From contig CAMOXW010000222.1 of NCBI GenBank assembly GCA_946629405.1, positions 1-7,569 of the forward strand: a stretch of DNA of 7,569 bases, in the 5' to 3' direction. The position numbers were made by a program, and so were the translations under genes. This stretch comes from an uncultured Ruminococcus sp. GTDB taxonomy: Bacteria; Bacillota_A; Clostridia; Oscillospirales; Ruminococcaceae. Positions within the stretch are counted from its first letter, which is position 1. The number at the start of each line of letters is the position of its first letter. Below, in pieces: positions 1 to 6,833 of this stretch. The notes beneath the pieces were generated by a model. The model was not told where the DNA came from. It did not search any database and worked only from the letters and a program-made list of their open reading frames with translations.

Positions 1-138
1 CGCCCCTAAGGACGGCAGTATATCTCTGTTGCACTTGCCCTAAGGTCGCCCTCGGCTGCCGTTAACAGCTATCCTGCTCTGTGATGCCCGGACTTTCCTC
101 ATAAACTTTAACGTTTCCGCTACCGCATGGTCTGCTCA
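1..138 (-). ncRNA. rnpB: RNase P RNA, 5' portion (partial, type A-like)
   Basis: This is the catalytic RNA of ribonuclease P, which removes 5' leaders from precursor tRNAs. Read on the minus strand it contains GAGGAAAGTCCGGGC (84-98), the near-universal 5' strand of helix P4, and further on GTGCAACAGAGA (23-34), the conserved block seen in type A RNAs such as that of E. coli. Between them are a GCTG/CAGC hairpin with a UAAC-containing loop, in the place of P8, and an AGG-GCGA-CCT hairpin with a GNRA tetraloop, in the place of P9. The 5' end near 138 is inferred as 7 nt downstream of the -10 box. The 3' portion, including the 3' strand of P4, lies outside the window. The arrangement is closer to the ancestral type A than to the B. 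subtilis type B form. Identity is very secure; the exact 5' end is approximate. Confidence 0.95.
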
Positions 139-144
139 TCACTG

Positions 145-173
145 ATTTTAACATATTTTTCATGTCTTGTCAA
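145..173 (-). promoter_or_regulatory. Sigma-A-type promoter of rnpB
   Basis: On the minus strand an exact -35 box TTGACA (168-173) is followed by a 17-nt spacer and a -10 box TAAAAT (145-150, one mismatch to TATAAT). Transcription would start near 137-140, just ahead of the RNase P RNA 5' region. The -35 box begins 7 bp after the stop codon of the upstream PH-domain gene, so the whole promoter fits in the 42-bp gap. I see no intrinsic terminator between the two, so read-through from the PH operon is possible. Confidence 0.85.
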
Positions 174-180
174 GTGCTGC

Positions 181-1647
181 TCAGAGCTTTTCCGCAATGC
201 CTGTATCCAGCATATCAAGTATAGCTCTCGCCTTATCCGCCGGAAGCGCTTTGACCTTGTGCCGCCTGCTCGATTCACCTTCAAACCAGAAGCACAGGCT
301 CGCTCTCCCGTTTCTTTTCTGGAATATACTCTGCTCTATCTCGACCTTGACAAGCTTACGCCTGTCTGCGATTATTGAATGAAACATCGTGAACCGGCTG
401 TAGTTCAGATTTATCCGGTCATCACGGACAGTTACTCCGCTTGTGAAGAACGCTGCTGTTTTTGCAAGCACCATCCATATCGCCGGTATCTCTGCCATGA
501 CAACGAAAAATATCGTTATCCTGTCGATCGCAGGGACGAACTTCGATACTATCATATATGCCGGAATCAGCGATACCGTCACTATAACCGGCAGCCAGAC
601 GTACTGCCAGAAGCCCTTGATATCCGGACGGAATTCAGGCTTTTCAGCTTGGAATATACCGAGCTTTTCAAACTGCCTGCCCATTTTCCGCTCACGCTTT
701 ACAGGCAGAAGAACCGGCAGCCGCTTTCGTGAATTTCCGTACCCTGCACAGCTTATAGTTGTAGCCGTCGCCTTTATCAGCTTCATTATGAGGTTCTGGC
801 GCATATCTATATAGTTTATGTGCTCCTTATTAATGCTGTAATCCTTCTTGGTAAGCGCTCCGTATGATATCCGGATGTATTTTTCACCGTAGTAAAGTGA
901 AAAGCGTGCGTATTTCAGCAGATTTATCATGAATGACACGAACCATGCCGCAACAAAGAATGCACCTATGCCTACTGCCGCATCAGGTATGCGAAGAAGC
1001 AGCCGGCGGCTTACTCTTTCAGTACGCTCAGTCATCTCGCCGATGTATGAGCCTATAAGGTCGCCTGCGATGTCGCCGCCTTTGAAGAAGAACGTCGCTA
1101 TATAGACTGACCCGGTAAATCCGCTCGAAAAGAACATCGAGAGCAGCACGACCGAAATCAGCGAGGGCTTCGGAAAACGGTACGCCCTGCTCATGTCCCT
1201 GATCCCCGGAAGCTTTTCATGAAGCTCTGCTCCGACGCTCTCCCTGACAAGTATCTTCATATCTGAGGAACGGAAAAGTCCTGCGCTTGTATCGCACCTT
1301 ATGCTTACTGCCCTGAACGGTCTCAGGTAGAACGGATATTCAAACGATGTGCTGCTTACATTGCAGTACGGTATCGTTTTTCTCAGGCGAAGTATTATGC
1401 CGTCAGTGTGGGTTATTGAATGAGGCGTGATCTCAATGACTGATGAGAGCCACCGCAGCAATCCGAATATGACGATAAGCACGATTATAATTATATCGAA
1501 CCATGCTCCCTTCAGCCATTCGTACATACGGTCCTTGTCGAGCCTTATCGCGTTGATCCCTCGAAGCAGCGGAAATATCAGAAGCCATATGTTCTTCGCT
1601 GAATATTTCAGTATCCTCAGCGGGTGCTCATGATATACCAATGTCAT
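181..1647 (-). CDS. Multi-PH-domain membrane protein, YdbT-like
   Basis: A 488-residue membrane protein resembling B. subtilis YdbT in size, layout and pairing with a small PH protein. Hydrophobic membrane segments lie roughly at 50-68, 162-186, 222-243, 348-370 and 377-399, with a weaker one near 17-30. Between them are three bacterial PH-like (bPH2) segments at about 70-135, 246-315 and 400-470. Each opens with a beta-rich stretch such as IEITPHSITHTDG, and the middle one carries the family-like INYIDMRQNLIMKLI, comparable to the usual 'I..vq..qs...rl.g' block. The ATG at 1645-1647 has an AGGAGG ribosome binding site (1654-1659) with 5-nt spacing. It overlaps the preceding gene's TGA as ATGA, which suggests translational coupling. 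In B. subtilis the ydbS-ydbT pair is linked to envelope stress and resistance to some peptide antibiotics; the precise biochemical role is unknown. Family assignment is good, function is open. Confidence 0.85.
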   Translation of the reverse strand: MTLVYHEHPLRILKYSAKNIWLLIFPLLRGINAIRLDKDRMYEWLKGAWFDIIIIVLIVIFGLLRWLSSVIEITPHSITHTDGIILRLRKTIPYCNVSSTSFEYPFYLRPFRAVSIRCDTSAGLFRSSDMKILVRESVGAELHEKLPGIRDMSRAYRFPKPSLISVVLLSMFFSSGFTGSVYIATFFFKGGDIAGDLIGSYIGEMTERTERVSRRLLLRIPDAAVGIGAFFVAAWFVSFMINLLKYARFSLYYGEKYIRISYGALTKKDYSINKEHINYIDMRQNLIMKLIKATATTISCAGYGNSRKRLPVLLPVKRERKMGRQFEKLGIFQAEKPEFRPDIKGFWQYVWLPVIVTVSLIPAYMIVSKFVPAIDRITIFFVVMAEIPAIWMVLAKTAAFFTSGVTVRDDRINLNYSRFTMFHSIIADRRKLVKVEIEQSIFQKRNGRASLCFWFEGESSRRHKVKALPADKARAILDMLDTGIAEKL

Positions 1648-2072
1648 TCCCTACCTCCTGCAAGTGCAGAAATTTCGACCATATCCTCATATCTCAGGAA
1701 CATCAGGTTCATCTGTCCGCCGAATACAAAAAACAGTATGAAGTTCAGTCCGGTGAGCTTTGAAAATGGTGAGCTGATGACTGCCGAATACTGTATCGAT
1801 GTTATCTTTACCGCCTGATGATAGCGTATGATAACTCCGCTGTCACTGATTATTTCAGTTTCGGTTACGGTATACCTCACTGACGCAAAATACAGCGGCA
1901 GATATATCAGCATCAGAAAAAGCACTGTGCCTGCTATGAAGCAGTCCGCAGCTACTGCTATGTCGCGTGAGGGAACATAATAATTTATTACAAGTATCAA
2001 TGCCGCTGAGATTATCAGCAGCACTATACGCAGAGTGGTCAGTCCTCGGCGGTCGGGTCTGTAATGTCTCAT
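1644..2072 (-). CDS. Small PH-domain membrane protein, YdbS-like
   Basis: A 142-residue protein with a short basic N-terminus (MRHYRPDRRG), two membrane segments at about 11-31 and 38-62, and one bacterial PH-like (bPH2) segment at about 65-138. The PH segment shows the family pattern: 'RYTVTETEI..DSGVIIRYHQAVKI..IQYS', then 'SPFSKLTGLNFILFF', matching the usual 'sGv..r....i.l..IQ.....sp..r..gl'. B. subtilis YdbS is about this size with the same two-helix-plus-PH layout. The ATG at 2070-2072 has a GGAGG ribosome binding site (2079-2083) at 6-nt spacing. This is the first gene of the operon; its stop overlaps the start of the larger PH protein by four bases, so the two products are probably made together and may form one membrane complex. 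The family call is firm; the biochemical role is not established. Confidence 0.85.
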   Translation of the reverse strand: MRHYRPDRRGLTTLRIVLLIISAALILVINYYVPSRDIAVAADCFIAGTVLFLMLIYLPLYFASVRYTVTETEIISDSGVIIRYHQAVKITSIQYSAVISSPFSKLTGLNFILFFVFGGQMNLMFLRYEDMVEISALAGGRE

Positions 2073-2106
2073 TTTGAGCCTCCGTTTTTATTGCAAGTAT
2101 ATTTTT

Positions 2107-2135
2107 ATTATACCATAAATATCCTTTATTGTATA
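2107..2135 (-). promoter_or_regulatory. Probable promoter of the PH-domain operon
   Basis: On the minus strand a perfect TATAAT (2107-2112) is preceded by TGG, giving an extended -10 (TGnTATAAT). A weaker -35, TATACA (2130-2135, four of six), lies 17 nt upstream. The start point would fall near 2100, leaving a leader of about 28 nt before the small PH protein. The extended -10 compensates for the poor -35. The spacer 2073-2179 is divergent and AT-rich. I could not identify an equally good promoter pointing towards the symporter. Confidence 0.6.
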
Positions 2136-2169
2136 CCTGTTTTTTCAGTTCAGATTGTAATTTTTTTCC

Positions 2170-2175
2170 GGAGGG
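2170..2175 (+). promoter_or_regulatory. Ribosome binding site fixing the symporter start
   Basis: GGAGGG lies 4-5 nt upstream of the ATG at 2180. An in-frame ATG at 2129 would add 17 residues (beginning MYTCFFSSDC), but it has no Shine-Dalgarno sequence and those codons run through this binding site. Symporters of this family start near the 'NSFIWG' segment, so 2180 is preferred. Confidence 0.8.
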
Positions 2176-2179
2176 TATT

Positions 2180-3427
2180 ATGGTATTTTTTATCAGCAGG
2201 CTCAATTCCTTTATCTGGGGAGGCGGTACCGTCGCTCTCCTGCTCATCACCGGATCTGTCTATACGATAAGGCTGCGGGCAGTTCAGCTGAGTCTGCCAG
2301 GATTCCTTCTGCACGGAAGGAGAAAGCATGACACGATTAAAGGTTTATCACAGAGGAAAACAGTCTGTATGTCTCTTGGTGCTGCTATGGGAACCGGGAA
2401 TATAACCGGCGTTGCTGCGGCGCTTGCTGCCGGAGGTCCCGGAGCTGTTTTCTGGATGTGGGTCTCAGCTTTTCTCGGAATGGCTCTGGTATATGCAGAA
2501 AATTCGTTGTCTGCCATCTACAGTGACGGAAGGATTCGCGGACCTATGGCTTATATATCAAAGGGGCTCGGATGCAGAAGACTTGCAGATGCTTTCTCCG
2601 CTGCGTGCATTTTCGCAACGCTTGGAATGGGCGGAATGGTACAGATAAGCTCCATTGCCGGAGAGGTGACCTCCTGTATGGATGCTCCTGCCGTGGCTGT
2701 TGCCTGTATTTCGTTTTTCGCAGTCCTTTATGTTACCTGCGGAGGCGCCAGGAGAATAGGCACAGCCGCAGAACTGCTCCTTCCGGCAGCAGCTTTGCTT
2801 TACGCTGCGGTATGTGCAGCAGTCATTTTTGCTTCGGCAGAAAAGCTTCCCGCTGCATTCTGCTCAATTTTTACTGAGGCACTCGGACTGCGGCAGGCTT
2901 CCGGAGGCACACTCGGATATGCTTTGTCTGTAGGGATAAGACGTGGAATATTCTCGAATGAAGCAGGTCTCGGCAGCTCACCACTCCTGCACAGTGCAGC
3001 CGGAGACAGTGACCTGTATACACAGAGTATGTGGAGTATGTTCGAGGTCTTCCTTGACACAATGATATGCTGTACTCTGACAGCACTTACAATTATTTGT
3101 GCCGCTCCCGATCTTTCAATAAATACAGCAGCAGGTACGATACTCGGCGGCGGAGCAGGTTTTTTCCTTTCGGCTGTACTTACGGTATTCGCTTTCTGTA
3201 CCGTCACCGGCTGGTATTACTGCGGTGAAGCAGCCTTCCGCCACCTCTTTGGCGGCAGACATATCCGGAAGTTCTGCGTGTTCTTTTCAGTCATTTCAGC
3301 CTCGGGAGCTGTCCTCAGTGCCAAAACCGTCTGGGAGCTTTCCGATGTTTTCAATGGTGTTATGATGCTGTTGAACCTGCCTGCTCTTATTCTTCTGATG
3401 AAAAAGGTCAGACGGTATAAAAGCTGA
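2180..3427 (+). CDS. AGCS family sodium:alanine (amino-acid) symporter
   Basis: An integral membrane transporter of 415 residues, predicted to import alanine, glycine or a related small amino acid with a sodium (or proton) gradient. The diagnostic AGCS signature GGPGAVFWMWVSAFLG is at residues 85-100, directly after the conserved GTGNITG (71-77) involved in substrate and ion binding in this family. A second family block, IFSNEAGLGSSP, is at about 257-268, and GMGGMVQISS matches the conserved 'mvQ..s' helix. Nearly the whole chain is hydrophobic, consistent with about ten membrane helices, ending in a basic tail (KKVRRYKS). It is somewhat shorter than many members (about 450 residues), with no obvious loss of a core motif. 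The next gene follows after 46 bp with no visible terminator, so the two are probably cotranscribed. The exact substrate cannot be read from the sequence. Confidence 0.93.
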   Translation: MVFFISRLNSFIWGGGTVALLLITGSVYTIRLRAVQLSLPGFLLHGRRKHDTIKGLSQRKTVCMSLGAAMGTGNITGVAAALAAGGPGAVFWMWVSAFLGMALVYAENSLSAIYSDGRIRGPMAYISKGLGCRRLADAFSAACIFATLGMGGMVQISSIAGEVTSCMDAPAVAVACISFFAVLYVTCGGARRIGTAAELLLPAAALLYAAVCAAVIFASAEKLPAAFCSIFTEALGLRQASGGTLGYALSVGIRRGIFSNEAGLGSSPLLHSAAGDSDLYTQSMWSMFEVFLDTMICCTLTALTIICAAPDLSINTAAGTILGGGAGFFLSAVLTVFAFCTVTGWYYCGEAAFRHLFGGRHIRKFCVFFSVISASGAVLSAKTVWELSDVFNGVMMLLNLPALILLMKKVRRYKS

Positions 3428-3473
3428 ATCATGAGCCAAGAATATATCCATAGTTTATTTTAAGGAGCAGATC

Positions 3474-4571
3474 ATGGATTATTCAGGCGAAAACAGATTC
3501 TTCAGATTCAGCGAGGGCTGCTGTGAAGCTTCCTCCGGCACTGTCAGCGTTTCAGCTGCCGCTGACCTCGGACGGCGGCTCGCGGCACATTTCAGGAGGT
3601 TCAGCGCTGCCTGTGACGGGTTCAGCCATATCCACCACCTTTATGCCCTTTGCAGCGGTATATCCGAGGCCGGCAGAGATGTATATATCTATGAGAACAG
3701 CGATCTTCCGTCGTTCAGATTTGGGTTTCCCCTGCTTTCCTCCGACTGCGGTCTTTTCATTAGCGGAAGCAGCTCGCTGAGCGTATCAGTATTCGGCGAA
3801 GACAGGATGCCTGTACCGGCTGATGTTATCGTAGAGCTGATGAACGGCAGTTCCCTGCCGCCGGCTGAAAGGTGCGGGAAGATCATTACTGCCGGTTCAT
3901 TCAGAGAGTTGTATATCGCTAATATACGTGAAAAATCAGGTATCGGCGAGAGGGCTGTCCCTGCTTCGGTAAGCTGCGGAGCAAGGTCTGTGAGATCGCT
4001 ATGGAATGAACTGTTTACCGGCGAGGACGATGAACTTGTCTTTCAGGTCTCAGCAGACGGTCAGACAGTCAACGCCTTTTCACATGAGGCTGGCTTTATT
4101 TCTACCGATAAGCTCAGGCTCGCATTTGCTGCCTCAGGATATGCCGGGGATTGCGCCTGCATCCCGGAGAACCTTCATTTTCAGGCCGAACAGTGCGGGG
4201 TACGGCTCAAACGAATAGCCCCGGGCGGATTTTCGGAGCTTCCCGCAGACAGGATAAGATATCTCGCCGACCCGCTGTATATGTGCGTAAGGCTTGCTGC
4301 CGACCGCACAAGCTTCATCCGCACTGTAAAGAAGCTTCCTGAGCTTGCTGATTCAAGGCGCGAGATCATCGTCGATCTTATGGATATGCGCCCCTACCGC
4401 CGTAGAATAGACTGCTGCGACGGTATCGTCAGGATAACAAGAAGCGGAAGAAACAGGCTTTCACTTATCGCACAGGCTTGCTCTGCCGAAACAGCCGCGG
4501 AGCTCTGCGCTGAATGGTCCGGAAAAATACAGCGTATGTCGGCTTCAGGCGGTTTACGAAGCGATGAATAG
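3474..4571 (+). CDS. Degenerate phosphohexomutase-like protein (probable pseudoenzyme)
   Basis: A soluble 365-residue protein with no signal peptide or membrane segment. I read it as a divergent alpha-D-phosphohexomutase (phosphoglucomutase/phosphomannomutase) fold. Residues 26-40 (SAAADLGRRLAAHF) match the family's first helix. GISEAGRDVYIYEN (62-75) then GLFISGSSSLSVSVFGED (93-110) match 'Gl...G..V' and 'GimITASHNP..yNGiKvf..dG'. ELVFQVSADGQTVNAF (187-202) matches 'DlgiAfDGDADRv..v', and DGIVRITRSGRNRLSLIAQ (316-334) matches 'dG......RPSGTEP.irvy.E'. All four active-site motifs are therefore altered: no phosphoserine ASHNP, no DGDADR metal site, no clear GGE.SG loop, and RSG kept without TEP. 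It is shorter than the usual roughly 450 residues, mainly in domain 2, and rich in cysteine (15). The ATG follows AAGGAG (3462-3467) by 6 nt. It might resemble the inactive mutase half of some mannose-1-phosphate guanylyltransferase fusions. The fold call is by eye; function is unknown. Confidence 0.6.
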   Translation: MDYSGENRFFRFSEGCCEASSGTVSVSAAADLGRRLAAHFRRFSAACDGFSHIHHLYALCSGISEAGRDVYIYENSDLPSFRFGFPLLSSDCGLFISGSSSLSVSVFGEDRMPVPADVIVELMNGSSLPPAERCGKIITAGSFRELYIANIREKSGIGERAVPASVSCGARSVRSLWNELFTGEDDELVFQVSADGQTVNAFSHEAGFISTDKLRLAFAASGYAGDCACIPENLHFQAEQCGVRLKRIAPGGFSELPADRIRYLADPLYMCVRLAADRTSFIRTVKKLPELADSRREIIVDLMDMRPYRRRIDCCDGIVRITRSGRNRLSLIAQACSAETAAELCAEWSGKIQRMSASGGLRSDE

Positions 4572-4669
4572 TCCGTTGGCCAGATAAAAACCTGTACACA
4601 TCATTGTTCTTTGATGCAGCGGAAATTTATGGATTATCACTAATGTTGAAGGCTTTGGCGTTTTTGCTA
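4572..4669. other. Gene-free spacer upstream of the RNase J promoter
   Basis: I see no credible open reading frame here. A weak CATCA/TGATG hairpin (4599-4603 with 4612-4616, 8-nt loop) has no T-run after it, so it is not a convincing intrinsic terminator for the upstream gene. Some transcription from the symporter operon could therefore reach RNase J. Confidence 0.5.
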
Positions 4670-4698
4670 TTGACATATCATTATGTTTAAGGTATAAT
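4670..4698 (+). promoter_or_regulatory. Consensus sigma-A promoter driving RNase J
   Basis: An exact TTGACA (4670-4675) and exact TATAAT (4693-4698) are separated by exactly 17 nt (4676-4692), the ideal housekeeping promoter. Transcription should start near 4705. The first plus-strand coding gene downstream starts at 4951, so the transcript would carry a leader of about 245 nt. Such a strong promoter fits a highly expressed gene, or one whose output is restrained after initiation. Confidence 0.92.
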
Positions 4699-4704
4699 TA
4701 TAGT

Positions 4705-4950
4705 TGTATATCTATGCATTCAAAGCATATCGTTTCGGATTTATTGGTCTCTGTACCATTTAATTACCGGCTGCGTTTTTTCAGATGCTCCGGAAATATA
4801 AATAAATCAGTGAACACAGGTTCACAAGCGACTGTCACCGGCTGCTCAGTATCAATCTGTTCCATACAAGCTAAGAGTACGTCATTTCATAAAACCATGC
4901 TCTGCCGCTGACGTCCGTAATGACAATTCTTATGAAAGCGAGGAAAAATA
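4705..4950 (+). promoter_or_regulatory. Long untranslated leader of RNase J with paired segments
   Basis: About 245 nt lie between the inferred transcription start and the GTG start of RNase J. Visible pairings are TATGC/GCATA (4712-4716 with 4724-4728); an interrupted CCGG..GC/GC.CCGG hairpin (4767-4794 region); and a perfect 6-bp GTGAAC-ACAG-GTTCAC hairpin (4810-4825). Near the 3' end, the segment 4879-4892 can pair with TGACGT (4909-4914), AATGAC (4919-4924) or TTATGAAA (4930-4937). The last of these ends 2 nt before the ribosome binding site GAGGA (4940-4944). No known riboswitch class is recognised. A role in control of RNase J is an inference; the open frame at 4714-4911 has no ribosome binding site and no protein-like character. 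Confidence 0.45.
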
Positions 4951-6774
4951 GTGAACGAAAAAGAAAAAACTCCCAAAGCGCGCGGTAAGACAGCTTCCTC
5001 AGCTGCCGCCCCAAAGAGATATTACAAGAAAAAATCCCAGCCTGCTACTGATAAGGCTAAGTCCCAAGAGACTACGGCTCCTGCTGCGCGTACACGCCAT
5101 ACAAAGGAGGTCAAGCGTACTCCCGTCAGGATCATCCCCCTCGGCGGTCTTAATGAAATTGGCAAGAATATGACTGTTTTCGAGTGCTCGAACGATATGT
5201 TCATCCTCGACTGCGGTCTCGCTTTCCCTGATGCGGATATGCCAGGCGTTGATATTGTTATCCCCGATTTTACTTATGTTGAACGCAACAGAGACAAGCT
5301 CCGCGGTGTCGTGATAACTCACGGTCATGAGGATCACATCGGAGGTCTTGCTTACCTTCTCAAAAAAGTCAACGTTCCTGTCTATGCCACCCGCCTGACT
5401 ATCGGTCTCATCGAGGGCAAGCTCCGTGAGCAGGGGCTTTACGGCAAGGTCACCCTCAATGTCGTTGAGCCGAAAAAGACTGTAAAAATGGGCTGCATGG
5501 CTGTCGAATTCATCAAGGTTAACCACTCCATACCTGATTCTGTCGGTATGGCTATCCATACCCCCGCGGGCGTTATCGTTCATACAGGCGATTTCAAGGT
5601 AGACTACTCCCCTATAGATGAGAAGATAATCGATCTTGCACGCTTCGGAGAGCTTGGAAGCAAGGGCGTCCTTGCCCTTATGGCTGATTCGACTAATGCT
5701 GAGCGTCCTGGGTATACTCACTCAGAGCGTACTGTCGGAGCCTCGTTCGATAACCTTTTCAAAAAAGGCGAGGGCAAGCGTATAATAATTGCTACCTTCT
5801 CCTCAAATATCCACAGAGTTCAGCAGATCATCAACTGTGCTGTCCGTTACGGCAGAAAGGTCGCCGTATTCGGCAGGAGCATGATAAATGTAATTAATAC
5901 CGCTATCGAGCTCGGCTATCTTGACGTTCCGGACGGCGTTATCATCGACATCGAAATGATGAACCGCTATGAGAGCGAGCGTATCGTTCTCATAACAACC
6001 GGAAGCCAGGGTGAGCCTATGTCCGCACTTACCAGAATGGCTATGAATGACCATAAAAAGGTCAATATCACGCCTATGGACTTTATTATCATCTCCGCTA
6101 CCCCTATCCCAGGAAATGAAAAGTTCGTCACCCGTGTTGTCAACGAGCTCATGAAATCCGGTGCCGAGGTCGTCTATGAGGCTATGTATGAGGTACACGT
6201 TTCAGGTCACGCCTGTCAGGAGGAACTCAAGCTCATGCTCGCGCTTACCAAACCAAAGTTCTTCATCCCCGTACACGGCGAATACAAGCACCTGAAGAAG
6301 CACGCCGGACTTGCCTACGAAATGGGTATCCCTAAGGATAATGTCATAATCGCTGAGATTGGAAATGTCATCGAGACCGACGGAAACAGAATGGCTGTAG
6401 TATCACAAGTGCCATCCGGACGTGTTCTTGTGGACGGCCTCGGTGTCGGCGACGTCGGCTCTATCGTTCTCCGGGACAGAAAACACCTCGCTCAGGACGG
6501 CCTTATCATTATCGTTATCGGAATAGAAAGGTCTACGAACGAGATAGTCGCAGGTCCGGATATCATCTCACGCGGATTTGTCTACGTCAGAGAGTCTGAG
6601 GAGCTCATGGACGAAGCAAGGCTCCTGCTTACAAGCACACTCTCAAGCTGCTCGGCTGCCGAGCTGAGAGAATGGAACACCCTAAAGGGTAAAATGCGCG
6701 ACGCTCTTTCGGATTATATCTATCAGAAGACCAAGCGCAGCCCTATGATACTTCCTATCATAATGGAGACCTGA
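4951..6774 (+). CDS. rnj: Ribonuclease J
   Basis: A metallo-beta-lactamase/beta-CASP ribonuclease of 607 residues with 5'-3' exonuclease and endonuclease activity, central to mRNA decay and rRNA maturation in Gram-positive bacteria. The two-zinc site is intact: HGHEDH at 124-129 (H124, H126, D128, H129), H192 in KVNHSIPDS, and D214 in HTGDFKVD. MADSTNAERPG (244-254) and ISATPIPGNE mark the beta-CASP region. HVSGH (416-420) and PVHGE with H442 complete the active site, and GPDIISRGFVYV (535-546) marks the C-terminal dimerisation domain. The first 55 or so residues are a lysine- and alanine-rich, probably disordered extension, making the protein about 50 residues longer than B. subtilis RNase J1; homologues start at 'VRIIPLGGLNEIGKN'. 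The GTG start has GAGGA (4940-4944) at 6-nt spacing. gdpP follows after 59 bp and is probably cotranscribed. Confidence 0.97.
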   Translation: MNEKEKTPKARGKTASSAAAPKRYYKKKSQPATDKAKSQETTAPAARTRHTKEVKRTPVRIIPLGGLNEIGKNMTVFECSNDMFILDCGLAFPDADMPGVDIVIPDFTYVERNRDKLRGVVITHGHEDHIGGLAYLLKKVNVPVYATRLTIGLIEGKLREQGLYGKVTLNVVEPKKTVKMGCMAVEFIKVNHSIPDSVGMAIHTPAGVIVHTGDFKVDYSPIDEKIIDLARFGELGSKGVLALMADSTNAERPGYTHSERTVGASFDNLFKKGEGKRIIIATFSSNIHRVQQIINCAVRYGRKVAVFGRSMINVINTAIELGYLDVPDGVIIDIEMMNRYESERIVLITTGSQGEPMSALTRMAMNDHKKVNITPMDFIIISATPIPGNEKFVTRVVNELMKSGAEVVYEAMYEVHVSGHACQEELKLMLALTKPKFFIPVHGEYKHLKKHAGLAYEMGIPKDNVIIAEIGNVIETDGNRMAVVSQVPSGRVLVDGLGVGDVGSIVLRDRKHLAQDGLIIIVIGIERSTNEIVAGPDIISRGFVYVRESEELMDEARLLLTSTLSSCSAAELREWNTLKGKMRDALSDYIYQKTKRSPMILPIIMET

Positions 6775-6833
6775 CGGCGGTCAATCGTCTGTCAGCCTGA
6801 TACCGGCAATCGTTTCCGAAAGGAGCCTTTAAA

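Noticed and set aside
2129..2179. Upstream in-frame ATG for the symporter
   Set aside because: It lacks a ribosome binding site, and the added residues are encoded across the GGAGGG site that serves the ATG at 2180.
1855..2250. A 131-codon minus-strand frame spanning the divergent spacer
   Set aside because: It overlaps the small PH protein in another frame and runs through the promoter region; its product has no recognisable features.
4599..4616. Possible terminator hairpin after the mutase-like gene
   Set aside because: The stem is 5 AT-containing pairs with an 8-nt loop and no following T-run.
4774..4802. A second promoter with TATAAA at 4797-4802 within the leader
   Set aside because: No acceptable -35 box lies at 16-18 nt upstream, and AT-rich stretches produce such matches by chance.
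4766..4845. Direct repeat ACCGGCTGC at 4766-4774 and 4837-4845
   Set aside because: Only 9 bp, two copies, no symmetry and no similar flanks; most likely chance, though it could be revisited if the leader is conserved.
4714..4911. A 65-codon open frame in the RNase J leader
   Set aside because: No Shine-Dalgarno sequence precedes its ATG, its composition is not protein-like, and it overlaps the segments with RNA pairing potential.
4999..5721. A 240-codon open frame on the minus strand inside RNase J
   Set aside because: It is antisense to the conserved RNase J catalytic core, has no ribosome binding site that I can see and no recognisable protein features; long antisense frames are common opposite well-used codons.
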